Positions 50,935 through 60,989 are shown, counted from the first letter of the stretch. The stretch: 64,000 bases of DNA from SIG299 sp964632165 (GCA_964632165.1 CAZWCZ010000001.1:77724-141723), one strand, 5' to 3'. Notes: generated from the letters alone by a model not told the origin. Numbers and translations are program-made.

Positions 50935-53484
50935 ATGAATGCACATGCTTTTTCCACAGAATCTGTCTTAAAAAAGCTTGACAGCAGCACAGATGGCCTA
51001 AGCAAAAAACAGGCAGAAGAACGCCGACGAAAATATGGACGCAACGAACTCGTCAGAGAAAAACATCCGCATATCCTTTCCCGTTTTTTTGCCCAGTTCC
51101 AGGATTTTATGATCCTCGTTCTGCTTGCAGCTGCCGCCCTTTCTCTTCTTCTCTCCTTTTTGGAAGGAACAGCGGATTTTGCAGATCCGGTCATTATTTT
51201 GATCGTTGTAACACTTAATGCCATTCTTGGTGTCATACAAGAAACAAAAGCAGAACACTCACTGGATGCATTAAAAAAACTTTCTGCTCCTCATGCCTCT
51301 GCAATAAGGGATCACAAACGGATTACCATTCCTGCATCTGAACTTGTCCCCGGTGATATCATATTTATTGAACCCGGATGTCTTATCCCGGCAGATGCCA
51401 GACTCCTTTCCGCCGCCGGGCTGCGCATAGATGAGTCAGCCCTTACCGGAGAATCCGTCGCGGTGGAAAAGCAGTGCAAAGCGATCTTTTCTGCAGATGT
51501 TCCTCTCGGCGACCGCCGCAATATGGTCTATTCCTCGTCGGTTGCCGTCTCCGGGCACGGCACTGCTGTCGTTACCGCTATCGGAATGGATACGGAAGTC
51601 GGAAAGATCGCAACCATGCTTCTTTCCGAAGCACCACAGGAAACTCCTCTGCAAAAGCGTCTTGCAAAAACCGGAAAACTGCTTGCCATTTCTGCTTTGC
51701 TTATCTGCTTTCTCCTGTTTTTCGTCGGCATTTTTCACGGGATTCCTCTTTTTTCGATGTTTATGACTTCCGTCAGTCTTGCAGTGGCCTCTATTCCTGA
51801 ATCTTTACCTGCGGTTGTTACGATCATGCTCTCCCTCGGTGTCCAACGTATGGTAAAAAAGAATGCCATTATCCGAAAACTTCCTGCCGTGGAAACTCTC
51901 GGAAGTGCCACCTATATCTGCTCTGACAAAACCGGCACTCTTACCGAAAACCGCATGCGTGTAACAAAAATGTTTTCCAAAAAGGAATCCGTTTCTTTTC
52001 CAAATCCGGAACTTATGGCACTTTTATGCAATAACGCCACAGAAGAATTTGGCGAAGCTACGGAAACTGCTTTACTGCACCACGCACTTGAAAAAGGAAT
52101 GTCCGTTTCCTTGCGGAACAACTATCCCCGCATCTATGAGATTCCGTTCGATTCCTCACGAAAATGTATGACGACGGTACATAAACTTCCGGGAAGTGAT
52201 TCTTTCCTTGTCATAACCAAAGGTGCTTTTGATGTTCTTCTCAAAAAATGCCGCCTTTCTCCTGCAGAAAAGGCATCCTTTTCATTACAACATGAATACA
52301 TGGCAAAAAACGCCCTTCGTGTTCTGGCTGTTGCCTATAAGATCATCCCGTCAAGTTCCCTGCTGCCTTCATCCCTTGAGGAAGATCTGCAGCTGTCTGC
52401 TCTTTTCGGGATGATGGATCCTCCCAGAAAAGAAGTCCGCGATGCCGTTCTCTTATGCCGCACTGCCGGCATTACTCCTGTTATGATCACAGGCGACCAC
52501 AAAAGTACCGCCTGTGCCATTGCCAAAAGCCTCGGAATCCTGCAAAAAGATTCCGAGGCTCTGACCGGCTCTGAAATTGATGACATGAATGAAGAAGAGT
52601 TCTGCCGGAACATCAAAAAATATACAGTATTTGCGCGGGTATCTCCTGAACATAAAGTCCGTATTGTAAAAGCATTAAAAAGTCATGGTGAAATTGTTGC
52701 CATGACCGGTGACGGGGTCAACGATGCTCCGGCATTAAAAGCTGCTGATATCGGTTGTGCCATGGGTAAAACAGGTACGGATGTTGCAAAAAATGCCGCC
52801 GATATGATCCTAACGGATGATAACTTCGCCACTATTGTCTCAGCAGTCAAGGAAGGGCGCGGTATCTATGACAATATAAAAAAATCCATCCACTTTCTTC
52901 TCTCCTGCAACATTGGTGAGATCATTACCATTTTTTTTGCAATTCTGTTTCGGATGCCTTCCCCCCTTGCGGCCGTACAGCTGCTCTGGGTCAATCTGAT
53001 CACCGATTCCCTTCCGGCTCTTGCCCTTGGTACAGAAGCTCCGGAAGAAGACATTATGACCAGATCCCCCATTTCTCCGAAGGACAGTCTCTTTTCCAGG
53101 GATCTCATCGTCCGTATTGTAAGTGAAGGGATCCTCATCGGTTCTCTCTCTTTATTTGCGTATGTTGTCGGCAGCAATTATATTGGAAATGCGTGTACCA
53201 TGGCTTTTGCCGTACTGAGTTTTTCACAGTTGTTCCATGCGTTTAATATGCGCAGCCGCTATTCTCTGTTTCATATAGGGATATTCAGCAATAAAAAAAT
53301 GGTCTGGTCTTTCCTGATTTGTGCCTTCCTTCAATTTCTTGTCATTACTCATCCCTGGCTTCAGTCATTGTTCCTTGTCAATTCCATGACTTCGCTACAA
53401 TGGCTTGTTGTCACTGCCTGCTCCATTGCACCCGTTGTTTTTGTCGAACTTCAAAAATTTTTTTCCTCTCATCTTTCTTCTTAA
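50935..53484 (+). CDS. calcium-type P-type ATPase (type II)
   Basis: 849 residues with the N-terminal cation ATPase domain, about ten membrane spans, and catalytic motifs TGES, CSDKTGTLTEN (phosphorylated Asp331), KGAFD, MITGDH and MTGDGVNDAPALKAADIG. Ion-site residues in TM4 (PESLPAVVT) and TM6 (WVNLITDSLPALALGTE) follow the SERCA/PMCA calcium pattern rather than Na/K or Mg pumps. It exports Ca2+ from the cytoplasm. ATG 50935 has AAGGAGG upstream. Single gene with its own terminator, divergent from the Tad-like operon. Confidence 0.9.
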   Translation: MNAHAFSTESVLKKLDSSTDGLSKKQAEERRRKYGRNELVREKHPHILSRFFAQFQDFMILVLLAAAALSLLLSFLEGTADFADPVIILIVVTLNAILGVIQETKAEHSLDALKKLSAPHASAIRDHKRITIPASELVPGDIIFIEPGCLIPADARLLSAAGLRIDESALTGESVAVEKQCKAIFSADVPLGDRRNMVYSSSVAVSGHGTAVVTAIGMDTEVGKIATMLLSEAPQETPLQKRLAKTGKLLAISALLICFLLFFVGIFHGIPLFSMFMTSVSLAVASIPESLPAVVTIMLSLGVQRMVKKNAIIRKLPAVETLGSATYICSDKTGTLTENRMRVTKMFSKKESVSFPNPELMALLCNNATEEFGEATETALLHHALEKGMSVSLRNNYPRIYEIPFDSSRKCMTTVHKLPGSDSFLVITKGAFDVLLKKCRLSPAEKASFSLQHEYMAKNALRVLAVAYKIIPSSSLLPSSLEEDLQLSALFGMMDPPRKEVRDAVLLCRTAGITPVMITGDHKSTACAIAKSLGILQKDSEALTGSEIDDMNEEEFCRNIKKYTVFARVSPEHKVRIVKALKSHGEIVAMTGDGVNDAPALKAADIGCAMGKTGTDVAKNAADMILTDDNFATIVSAVKEGRGIYDNIKKSIHFLLSCNIGEIITIFFAILFRMPSPLAAVQLLWVNLITDSLPALALGTEAPEEDIMTRSPISPKDSLFSRDLIVRIVSEGILIGSLSLFAYVVGSNYIGNACTMAFAVLSFSQLFHAFNMRSRYSLFHIGIFSNKKMVWSFLICAFLQFLVITHPWLQSLFLVNSMTSLQWLVVTACSIAPVVFVELQKFFSSHLSS

Positions 53485-53487
53485 TGA

Positions 53488-53515
53488 AACTGCCGGGCAA
53501 CCCCGGCAGTTTTTC
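53488..53515 (+). terminator. terminator of the P-type ATPase gene
   Basis: GC-rich stem ACTGCCGGG/CCCGGCAGT with a short loop and a T5 run, directly after the stop; its right edge touches the eno stop. Confidence 0.85.
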
Positions 53516-54803
53516 ATCTTCCTCTCAAAAGTTCTTCTTCAATCGCTGTCAGACGGTTATATTTTGCCGTCCGCTCTCCTCTGCATGGTGCTCCCATTTT
53601 TACGTACGGTGTTGAAAAACCGACGGCCAGATCCGCAATGACCGTATCCTCCGTTTCTCCGCTTCGATGTGACAATATTGTTGTATATCCCGCTTCCTTT
53701 GCCGTCTGTATTGCTTCCATCGTTTCCGTAAATGACCCTATCTGATTCGGTTTTATCAGGATCGCATTTCCGGCCTTTCGCCGGATTCCTTCCAAAAGCC
53801 GTGCCTGATTTGTCACGAACAGATCGTCTCCGATCAGCATTACCTTATCGCCCAGCCGTTGTGTCAGTTCCGACCATCCCTCCCAGTCTTCCTCATCTAG
53901 CGGATCTTCCAACGACAGGATCGGATAGTTGTCGATCAGTTCCTCGTAATAATCGATCAGACTCTTTGTCGTATGAGAAATTCCCTGCTTTTTTAAAAAA
54001 TAACAGCCCTTTCTTCCTTCTTTATCCTTCCATTCTGATGCGGCAATGTCCAAAGAAAGCATGAATTGGCCTTCCCTTCCTGCAGAATATCCTGCGTCTG
54101 CTATCGCCTCCAGCAAAAGATCCAGTACTGCTTCATCCGAAGACAGATCCGGTGCAAATCCGCCTTCATCTCCGACCGAAGTAGAAACACCCCACGTTTT
54201 CAGCAGTTTTTTCAATGACTGATACACTTCTGCACACCATCGCATTCCTTCTGCAAATGCGTGTTCCTTGAGTTTCCGCATTCCTACTGGAACGATCATA
54301 AATTCCTGAATATCTATATTGGCATCCGAATGTGCCCCTCCGTTTATTACATTCATCATCGGCACAGGCATATGATCTGCCGTCAATCCACCGACATAAC
54401 GGTATACCTGTTCTTTCTTATATGCTGCTCCTGCTTTTACCGTTGCCAGAGATACCGCTAAAATTGCATTAGCTCCGAATCTCGACTTTACTTTTGTTCC
54501 ATCTGTGCTGCACAAAATGTGGTCGATTCGGTGCTGATCCAATGCATCGTTTCCTTTCAATGCCACACAAAGTTCATTCTGAATCACTGCTACTGCTTTA
54601 CGTACGCCTTTCCCTCCATACCTTCCCGGATCCCCGTCACGCAATTCCCACGCTTCATACTCTCCGGTCGACGCACCCGATGGTGTCATTGCACGTCCTG
54701 TTGCTCCGTCAGAAAGGAACACTTCTGCTTCTACCGTCGGATTTCCTCTTGAGTCAAGCACTTCCCTTGCCCGTATCTCGCTGATGCTGCTGTCTCTTTT
54801 CAT
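53514..54803 (-). CDS. eno: enolase
   Basis: 429 residues, normal for enolase, which interconverts 2-phosphoglycerate and phosphoenolpyruvate. EVLDSRGNPTVEAEV at the start, PSGASTGEYEA loop, NVINGGAHSD, the metal ligands in SLDIAASEW, LEDPLDEEDWEG and IGDDLFVTN, and LSHRSGETEDT at the C-terminal catalytic lysine region (with KPNQIGS). ATG 54803 has GGAAGG upstream; a -10-like TATACT (54833-54838) lies just behind the preceding terminator. It is not in a glycolytic operon here. Confidence 0.95.
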   Translation of the reverse strand: MKRDSSISEIRAREVLDSRGNPTVEAEVFLSDGATGRAMTPSGASTGEYEAWELRDGDPGRYGGKGVRKAVAVIQNELCVALKGNDALDQHRIDHILCSTDGTKVKSRFGANAILAVSLATVKAGAAYKKEQVYRYVGGLTADHMPVPMMNVINGGAHSDANIDIQEFMIVPVGMRKLKEHAFAEGMRWCAEVYQSLKKLLKTWGVSTSVGDEGGFAPDLSSDEAVLDLLLEAIADAGYSAGREGQFMLSLDIAASEWKDKEGRKGCYFLKKQGISHTTKSLIDYYEELIDNYPILSLEDPLDEEDWEGWSELTQRLGDKVMLIGDDLFVTNQARLLEGIRRKAGNAILIKPNQIGSFTETMEAIQTAKEAGYTTILSHRSGETEDTVIADLAVGFSTPYVKMGAPCRGERTAKYNRLTAIEEELLRGR

Positions 54804-54852
54804 TTTCCTTCCACCTTTTTCATTTTTTAATGAGTATACCCTTTTCTCCTGC

Positions 54853-54893
54853 AAAAAAAACAGATCGCCGTAAAATATTACAACGATCTGTCT
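54853..54893 (-). terminator. terminator of the SH3b membrane protein gene
   Basis: Stem ACAGATCG/CGATCTGT with a 16-nt loop and a T8 run on the minus strand, 20 bp past the stop. Confidence 0.85.
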
Positions 54894-54912
54894 CTGCTTG
54901 ATTTTCCCTATA

Positions 54913-56010
54913 TCAGACTTTGCGCATCAGTTTCTTCGTCACACAACTTGCTTTATTGATAAAACGCACATCCGTGCCAAAACGAATTTCTATTACTTTT
55001 ACGTCTGAATTATCAAATACAACACCTTTTCCGAAATATTCGTGATAAACCAATTCTCCCGGAATCAGGTTATCGATCTCTTCTTTTAATATTTCTTTTT
55101 CTTTCAGGCTCTCCGATAACTTCTTCAGTTCATCCTGCTTTTTCTTTTCTTCTGCCGGATCATAGAAACGGGAACGCTCCATCATTTCCTCATTGACCAG
55201 ACGTGCATGCTCTTTTCTCGCAAGCAGATCCGCATCAGCCTCATAAGACGGTTTCTGTCTGACTGCCGTCTCTTTTACAGGTTCTTCCGGCTTTTCTTCC
55301 GCATTTTCTTTCAGTGCTTCCCCTGCTTTCTTCTCTTTCTTTAACTGCATCTTCCTTAAACTGTCAATTTTTTCGGAAGTCTCTGTCTTTACGGTATCCA
55401 TTTTCTTTTTTATCACATAAAGATAAATACCGGCAGCAAGCAAAAGCAGCAACATGACTAAGCCTATCGCCGTCATTGCCTTGGAAGTTCCGTTGCTCTT
55501 TGGAGCCTCGGTCGGCATCGGCACCGGTGTATCTGTCGGTGTCGGAATTTCTGTCGGTGTCGGGTCTGGTGTCGGTGTCGGAGTTTCTGTCGGCGTCGGT
55601 GTCGGTATCGGTACCGCTGTCTGTTCCGTCAGTGTCACATATTTTGCACGTACATATCCATGATATTCTGTTTCGTCTTCAACCCAACGTACCTCATACC
55701 ATAAATATCCGTCTTTGGAAGTTCCGGAAGCCATGACGGCAACCAGATCACCATCCATCAGGACAATCTTGTTTCCGTTCACCTCAAGCTGTTCATACCC
55801 CGCCCCAAATCCGGTACGTACATTCAAAACATCTACATTTACTTTACCGACATAAGCTTCTGCCACAATCGTCTCTTCCGTTGCTTTAAACGTCGGCTCT
55901 TTTTCTGCATAAACTGTTGTTTCAGAAATTCCTGCCACTGCAAGTACAAAGCAGACAGCCAGTATCCGCTTTTTTATCTGTTTTACCCCATTATTTTTGA
56001 TCTGTCCCAT
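54913..56010 (-). CDS. SH3b - stalk - transmembrane - coiled coil - PcrA-CTD-like protein
   Basis: 365 residues. Signal-like N-terminus (cleavage likely after VYA, residue 35), a bacterial SH3 domain (VDVLNVRTGFGAGYEQLEV, KDGYLWYEVRW, about 53-128), a Pro/Thr stalk (TPTPTET repeats, about 135-170), one membrane helix (about 179-200), a charged coiled coil, and a C-terminal 50-residue module PGELVYHEYFGKGVVFDNS...EIRFG. This last part resembles the RNA-polymerase-binding Tudor-like end of PcrA (VGDTVLHIKFGTGTVTSI in this window) and CarD-type domains. The wall-binding part is outside and the Tudor part inside. It follows argS by 55 bp. Function unknown. Confidence 0.75.
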   Translation of the reverse strand: MGQIKNNGVKQIKKRILAVCFVLAVAGISETTVYAEKEPTFKATEETIVAEAYVGKVNVDVLNVRTGFGAGYEQLEVNGNKIVLMDGDLVAVMASGTSKDGYLWYEVRWVEDETEYHGYVRAKYVTLTEQTAVPIPTPTPTETPTPTPDPTPTEIPTPTDTPVPMPTEAPKSNGTSKAMTAIGLVMLLLLLAAGIYLYVIKKKMDTVKTETSEKIDSLRKMQLKKEKKAGEALKENAEEKPEEPVKETAVRQKPSYEADADLLARKEHARLVNEEMMERSRFYDPAEEKKKQDELKKLSESLKEKEILKEEIDNLIPGELVYHEYFGKGVVFDNSDVKVIEIRFGTDVRFINKASCVTKKLMRKV

Positions 56011-56065
56011 ACAGCCTCCTTACCCTGCAATCCTTCGTTTGAATCATTTTTCGCAAATTGCGCCA

Positions 56066-57832
56066 TTACATGCGTTCCGGCGCATAAAATCCGAGAATAT
56101 CGATACAGGTTTCCAGCAAATGCAGCACCAATGTGATCAGTGCGATCCATTCTTTCTGCTTTTTCTTATCCTCTTCACTCATGATCTTATTGGCATGATA
56201 AAATCCATTGAATGCATTTGCCATTTCATAGATGTACTGACAGATCTTATGCGGTGCCATTTCTGCATAAGCATGAGAAATCACATCGTTAAACTTTGCA
56301 GCGGTCAGCATCAGATCCACTTCTGCCGCTCCGTATGTTCTCTCCGCCTCTGCTGAATTTTCTGTCTTGTCTTCCAATTCTTCATATTTTGCAAGGATTG
56401 ACTTGATTCGTACCATGGTATATAAAATGTATGGTCCGGTATTTCCCTCAAAAGAAGTAAATCGGTCAATGTCAAAAATATAATCTTTAGCCGCCTGGTT
56501 GGAAAGGTCTGCGTACTTTAATGCTGCAAGACCGACTGTCTTTGCGATTGCTGCAGCTTCTTCCGCTTCCATTTCACGTCCGGACATTACCTTCTTATAT
56601 ACTTCTTCATTTACACCGGAAATCAGATTTTCAAGACGCATCACGCCGCCGTCTCTTGTCTTAAACGGCTTCCCGTCTTTTCCGTTTACGGTACCGAAAC
56701 CAAGAAATACTAAATCTTTTTTCACAGGCAGGATGCCGCATTTCTTTGCTGCGCGGAATACCTGTGTAAAATGGAGTTCCTGCCGCTTATCTGCGACATA
56801 AATATAGCGATCCGGGTCAAAATCTCTTTCTCTCTGAATGATGGTGGCAAGATCCGTTGTCTCATAAAGTGCAGCTCCGTCCGATTTTCTTACAATACAA
56901 GGAGGCAGTTCTTTGGTATCCGTCTCTTCTGCGATATCCACCACAAGAGCACCCAAACTTTCTCTTGCAAATCCCTTTTCTTCCATATTGCGGATCATAT
57001 CCGGAATAAACGGCTGTGCATCACTTTCTCCCAGCCACAAGTCAAAAGAAACATCCAGATTTCCATAGTTCTTTTTCAGATCTTCTACCGATACATTCAA
57101 TATATGCTTCCAAAGGGCAATATATGGCGCATACCCTTCCTGCAGCTTTGCAGTTGCAGTCTGCGCCCTTTCTTTAAATATCTCATCCGTTTTCGATTTT
57201 GCACTTCCGCACGGATATATCTCCTCCAGCTCACCGATCGTAAACGGAGCATTTTCCGGATAAGCACCGGTATAACTCTCGTCAAAGTAGCAAAGTTCCG
57301 GCTGACGGTCTCTCAATTCCTCAATGATCTGTCCCATCTGAAGTCCCCAGTCGCCCAGATGCACATCTCCGATCACTTCACTTCCGGCAAAACGGCAAAG
57401 TCTTTTTATGCTTTCTCCGATCACTGCAGAACGCAAATGTCCGATATGTAAAGGTTTTGCCACATTCGGTCCGCCATAATCCACGATGATCTTCTGTCCT
57501 GCTGCCTGTTCCTCATAACCATATTTTTCCGACTGTACCATTTCTTCCAGATACAATGCCAGATATTTAGGACATACTTTTATATTAATAAATCCGGGTG
57601 CAATTGCCACTACTTCAGAAAACAGTTTCTTATCCACTTTTTCTGCTACTTCCTGTGCGATCATGATCGGTGCTTTCTTATATTCTTTTGCCGCTGCCAT
57701 CGCGCCATTACACTGATACTGACACAGATCCGGTCGGTTCGATACCGTTGCCTGTCCGTATTTTTCATCATATCCACAGTCTCTAAATGTCTGCCTTAAC
57801 TCGTTGCTGATGATGTCGATTAATGTTTTCAT
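56066..57832 (-). CDS. argS: arginyl-tRNA synthetase
   Basis: 588 residues, class I. N-terminal Add-1 domain, HIGH motif in GPNVAKPLHIGHLRSAVIGE, the connecting FGTVNGKDGKPFKTRDG (variant KMSKS region, as in many ArgRS that lack canonical KMSKS), and a C-terminal DALR anticodon domain ending APERM. It charges tRNA-Arg. The rest of the gap upstream to 57987 contains the pspC terminator and no gene. Normal length. Confidence 0.95.
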   Translation of the reverse strand: MKTLIDIISNELRQTFRDCGYDEKYGQATVSNRPDLCQYQCNGAMAAAKEYKKAPIMIAQEVAEKVDKKLFSEVVAIAPGFINIKVCPKYLALYLEEMVQSEKYGYEEQAAGQKIIVDYGGPNVAKPLHIGHLRSAVIGESIKRLCRFAGSEVIGDVHLGDWGLQMGQIIEELRDRQPELCYFDESYTGAYPENAPFTIGELEEIYPCGSAKSKTDEIFKERAQTATAKLQEGYAPYIALWKHILNVSVEDLKKNYGNLDVSFDLWLGESDAQPFIPDMIRNMEEKGFARESLGALVVDIAEETDTKELPPCIVRKSDGAALYETTDLATIIQRERDFDPDRYIYVADKRQELHFTQVFRAAKKCGILPVKKDLVFLGFGTVNGKDGKPFKTRDGGVMRLENLISGVNEEVYKKVMSGREMEAEEAAAIAKTVGLAALKYADLSNQAAKDYIFDIDRFTSFEGNTGPYILYTMVRIKSILAKYEELEDKTENSAEAERTYGAAEVDLMLTAAKFNDVISHAYAEMAPHKICQYIYEMANAFNGFYHANKIMSEEDKKKQKEWIALITLVLHLLETCIDILGFYAPERM

Positions 57833-57939
57833 GACATCCCTCCATCTCTTTCAATAAATAATATATCGTGCTCTAATCCACTCTCCATGTTATCACACAG
57901 TTGTAGAAAAAACAATAGAAATTTTCCGGGAACACCGCA

Positions 57940-57973
57940 TAAAAAAAGGAACCGGACACTTTCGCCCGATCCC
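57940..57973 (-). terminator. terminator of the PspC gene
   Basis: Imperfect GC-rich stem with GAAA-type loop and a T7 run on the minus strand, 15 bp past the stop. Confidence 0.7.
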
Positions 57974-57987
57974 TCTGACTTTTTCAT

Positions 57988-58170
57988 TTATTCTTCCGGC
58001 ATGAGGATTCCTGCGATAATGTAAACAAGAATAGCCGTTCCGCAGGAACAAAGACCAAGTAATACTGCAAGGAGACGCACCACGGTGGCATCGAGGTTCA
58101 AATATTCACCAAGACCTCCGCAAACACCCATGAGTTTCTTATCTGTAGCAGATCTCTTTAACTTCTTCAT
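57988..58170 (-). CDS. PspC domain protein
   Basis: 60 residues, the whole being one PspC domain: KLKRSATDKKLMGVCGGLGE, YLNLDATVVRLLAVLL and a C-terminal membrane helix ending ILMPEE. PspC proteins respond to envelope stress; the isolated small form in Firmicutes is of uncertain role. GGGAGGAC precedes the start. Monocistronic. Confidence 0.9.
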   Translation of the reverse strand: MKKLKRSATDKKLMGVCGGLGEYLNLDATVVRLLAVLLGLCSCGTAILVYIIAGILMPEE

Positions 58171-58273
58171 ATAATTGTCCTCCCTATGTAATATACTCTT
58201 CGGATACTTGCATTCTACTATAATTTTTCACTTCTTTCAACCTCTTTGAAAAATTTTAATCAAATTCCAATAC

Positions 58274-59284
58274 TTATCTACTCTGTATCCTGTTCACATT
58301 TTTGATCAGGACTGAGATCGTTCCATCCTGATTTGTGATAAATTCTACATGCCGCCGATTATTGTATTCTTCCATCGGTATATTGATCTCAATCCCTGAA
58401 TCCGTCACAAGAAACTGTTTTTCGAACTTTTTTGTTGTTTTTTCATTCTTTACATGGATTTCCTCTTTCGGCAATTTGTATTTTTCCAGCTTTTCCACAA
58501 ATTCTTCTTTGATCTCCGGAACAGTGCCATACAATTCCTCTCCGATCTCTTCGGCTCTCAGGCTTCCCTGTTCTGCATAAGAATTATGGATTACACTTTT
58601 GGCTTCCATCTTTTTCTCGAAATCATCTTCAAAATATTTATTATTGATCTGCTCCACTGCCTTTGTCACAAGTTCCAGTTTCGTCTTCTGTGACATTTTG
58701 GCATGGCACTGCAAAAATACTTCAGAAAGATAGTTCACTTTGCTCCCGTTTATCTCCGCCTTTTTTTCAACAAGACGAACCGAATGGTCAGCAAGGGAAA
58801 TGATCACTGCTTCGGAAAGTTTTCCGTTGCCGGGTAATGCACAACATTGTTTCATGATATCATTGTTATTACCGTCTGTTTCATTTAAAGAGGTATAATG
58901 CATATACACATCTTTATAATTCATCTTAAGGACTGCCAGATACAGTTCCGCTCCTGTCTGATACGTCACAAAAAACACATCTGCCGGAGGGATTGAAGGA
59001 TTTGCATTCATAATGGCATACAATATCTCTGACAGTTTTTTTGTCGTTTCCGTCATCGTTTCTTCTGAAAAATCCCTGATGGTCCGAAACACCTCCGACT
59101 CTTCTTCATCAAAGACACAGTTTTTAAGGTCATCACCTGAAATGACTTTATAAATATGTTCCCGCAAAAAATCATTCCGATCCGGTGTCAGCTCCAGAAA
59201 AGAATCTGACAGCACCGGCATTCCTACCGTTGAATCCAAAATATGGAGAATGGCTCTTCGAATTATGATCTCATCTTTTTCCAT
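58274..59284 (-). CDS. nucleoid-associated protein (NdpA/YejK-like)
   Basis: 336 residues, soluble. IIIRRAILHILDSTVGMPVLSD at the N-terminus, the FLREHIYKVI block and YLAVLKMNYKDVYMHY in the middle fit the 37-kDa nucleoid-associated protein family (NdpA/YejK). E. coli YejK binds the nucleoid; the role in Clostridia is not known. No membrane span. It follows the AI-2E-family gene by 6 bp, so it ends the leftward set GtrA - AI-2E-like - this gene. Confidence 0.75.
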   Translation of the reverse strand: MEKDEIIIRRAILHILDSTVGMPVLSDSFLELTPDRNDFLREHIYKVISGDDLKNCVFDEEESEVFRTIRDFSEETMTETTKKLSEILYAIMNANPSIPPADVFFVTYQTGAELYLAVLKMNYKDVYMHYTSLNETDGNNNDIMKQCCALPGNGKLSEAVIISLADHSVRLVEKKAEINGSKVNYLSEVFLQCHAKMSQKTKLELVTKAVEQINNKYFEDDFEKKMEAKSVIHNSYAEQGSLRAEEIGEELYGTVPEIKEEFVEKLEKYKLPKEEIHVKNEKTTKKFEKQFLVTDSGIEINIPMEEYNNRRHVEFITNQDGTISVLIKNVNRIQSR

Positions 59285-59290
59285 ACTCTT

Positions 59291-60430
59291 TTACCTTTGC
59301 TTTCTTTTTATTCTTTTATTCACATTTTCGCGCAAAAGCGTATAAAGTGTCGACATCAGCGGTATAAAAACAAGCATGCCTACAATACCGAACATACTTC
59401 CGCCAACAGAAACTGCTACCAGCACCCAAAGTGCAGGAAGTCCCACAGAACTGCCGACCACTCTCGGATATATCAGGTTCCCTTCTATCTGCTGAAGTAT
59501 CAGGAACAGGACAACAAATCCGATTGCCTTCATCGGACTGATCATAAGGATCAGAAATGCTCCGATGACACACCCGACAAAAGCTCCGACGATCGGTATC
59601 AGTGCCGTAAATGCGATCAGCACTCCGATCATCACAGCATATGGCATACGGAATATCGTCATGGCAATCACAAACATAGAGCCTAGAATAACGGCTTCCA
59701 GACACTGCCCCGTAATAAATTTTGAAAAATTATGATTGCAGAGTGCTAAGATCCGAACTGTTTTGGCAGCAACCGTTTTGGGGAGATATGCCGCAAGCAA
59801 TTTCCTCGACTGACGGATCAGGCGTTCCTTCCCTGCCAGAACATAAACAGCAAACACCACTGCAATGATTCCGTCAAACAAAAATGTGGCAATGCCGCCT
59901 ACCAGACCAACCGTTGCACTGAAGATATTGGTCAGACCTTCCTTGAAAAATGCAGTGATATAGCTGATCACCGTATTCCAGTTTAATGACAGATTTTCCA
60001 GATTTGCAATGTCATCTCTTAATGTCGGATACTGATCCACCAGTTTTTCCAGAGCAACTACAATACGGTTAAAGAATGCCGGTCCTACCGTGCCAAGTTC
60101 CATCAATGTCTGTGTCATTTGCGGAACTACCATCCAGATTACGATCGCCATGATCAACAGGACAAATAAAATGGCAAGAAGAATACTGAGTGCCCTTCTG
60201 ACTCCCTCAGTCTTTTTCCCTTTCCACCGGAAGAAAAGTTTATTTTCAATAAACCTCATCGGCAAATTTAACACAAATGCAATCGCACCACCGACCAAAA
60301 ATGGTGACAGCATCTTAAACACTGCCAATATAACTGCAAGGACTTCTTTACTGTAAATAACGCCAAGACATACCAAACCTGCAAATAAGATCAAACTCCG
60401 CACGGTCCGTACCTTTTCTTTTTCCTCCAT
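59291..60430 (-). CDS. AI-2E family transporter (1)
   Basis: 379 residues, about eight membrane spans. The signature of the family is the block GQCLEAVILGSMFVIAMTIF, then PYAVMIGVLIAFTALIPIVG and QQIEGNLIYPRVVGSSVGLP. Members include TqsA of E. coli and Na+/H+ antiporter-like proteins, so the transported substrate is not fixed by the family name. A paralogue lies divergently at 61063-62433. Downstream of the GtrA gene by 26 bp. Confidence 0.88.
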   Translation of the reverse strand: MEEKEKVRTVRSLILFAGLVCLGVIYSKEVLAVILAVFKMLSPFLVGGAIAFVLNLPMRFIENKLFFRWKGKKTEGVRRALSILLAILFVLLIMAIVIWMVVPQMTQTLMELGTVGPAFFNRIVVALEKLVDQYPTLRDDIANLENLSLNWNTVISYITAFFKEGLTNIFSATVGLVGGIATFLFDGIIAVVFAVYVLAGKERLIRQSRKLLAAYLPKTVAAKTVRILALCNHNFSKFITGQCLEAVILGSMFVIAMTIFRMPYAVMIGVLIAFTALIPIVGAFVGCVIGAFLILMISPMKAIGFVVLFLILQQIEGNLIYPRVVGSSVGLPALWVLVAVSVGGSMFGIVGMLVFIPLMSTLYTLLRENVNKRIKRKQR

Positions 60431-60456
60431 ATAGATTTCCCGCTCCTTTACTGCTG

Positions 60457-60879
60457 TTATTTCTTCTTATTGAATACAAAAAGTTTACTGAAAATGTAAT
60501 TCAGAATGATCACCGCAACTGCAACCACTGCCTTCATGATCAGGTTTGGTCCGTGCAGGATATCTACCAAAAGAAACATTCCGATTTCCTCTATAACAAA
60601 AGTTACCACCCTCGCTCCAAAGAACTTAACGATCTTTTTCGTTTCCTCAGCAGCCTGTTCCGCTTTTTCAAGGAACACCCACCTTGCATTGACAACATAC
60701 GCAAATGCTACGGCAACTACCCAGGCAATGGCATTGGCAATCAGATTCTCAATGGACAGCATATTACAAAAAACATGATATGCCACAAAATTTACAATTG
60801 TCGTACTGACCCCTGCGATGGCATAAGTTATCGTTTCCCGATTCACAAACATTTTCCACAACCTTTTAATTTTTTCCAT
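60457..60879 (-). CDS. GtrA family membrane protein
   Basis: 140 residues with four membrane spans. ITYAIAGVSTTIVNFVAYHV, then NAIAWVVAVAFAYVVNARWVF and the C-terminal NYIFSKLFVF are the GtrA signature. GtrA proteins move or anchor undecaprenyl-linked sugars in polysaccharide decoration. No glycosyltransferase gene is beside it. First gene of a leftward three-gene set, with a good promoter upstream. Confidence 0.9.
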   Translation of the reverse strand: MEKIKRLWKMFVNRETITYAIAGVSTTIVNFVAYHVFCNMLSIENLIANAIAWVVAVAFAYVVNARWVFLEKAEQAAEETKKIVKFFGARVVTFVIEEIGMFLLVDILHGPNLIMKAVVAVAVIILNYIFSKLFVFNKKK

Positions 60880-60920
60880 AGTACTTCTCCTTTATTCCTA
60901 ACCTTTAACATACTTATATC

Positions 60921-60949
60921 AGTATACCTTACATTTTCTGAATTCTCAA
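60921..60949 (-). promoter_or_regulatory. promoter of the GtrA operon
   Basis: TTGAGA, 17 bp, TATACT on the minus strand, about 40 bp before the start at 60879. Confidence 0.8.
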
Positions 60950-60989
60950 GAATGCATTTGAATTTTCTGATATTTTTAATATTTTCAGA

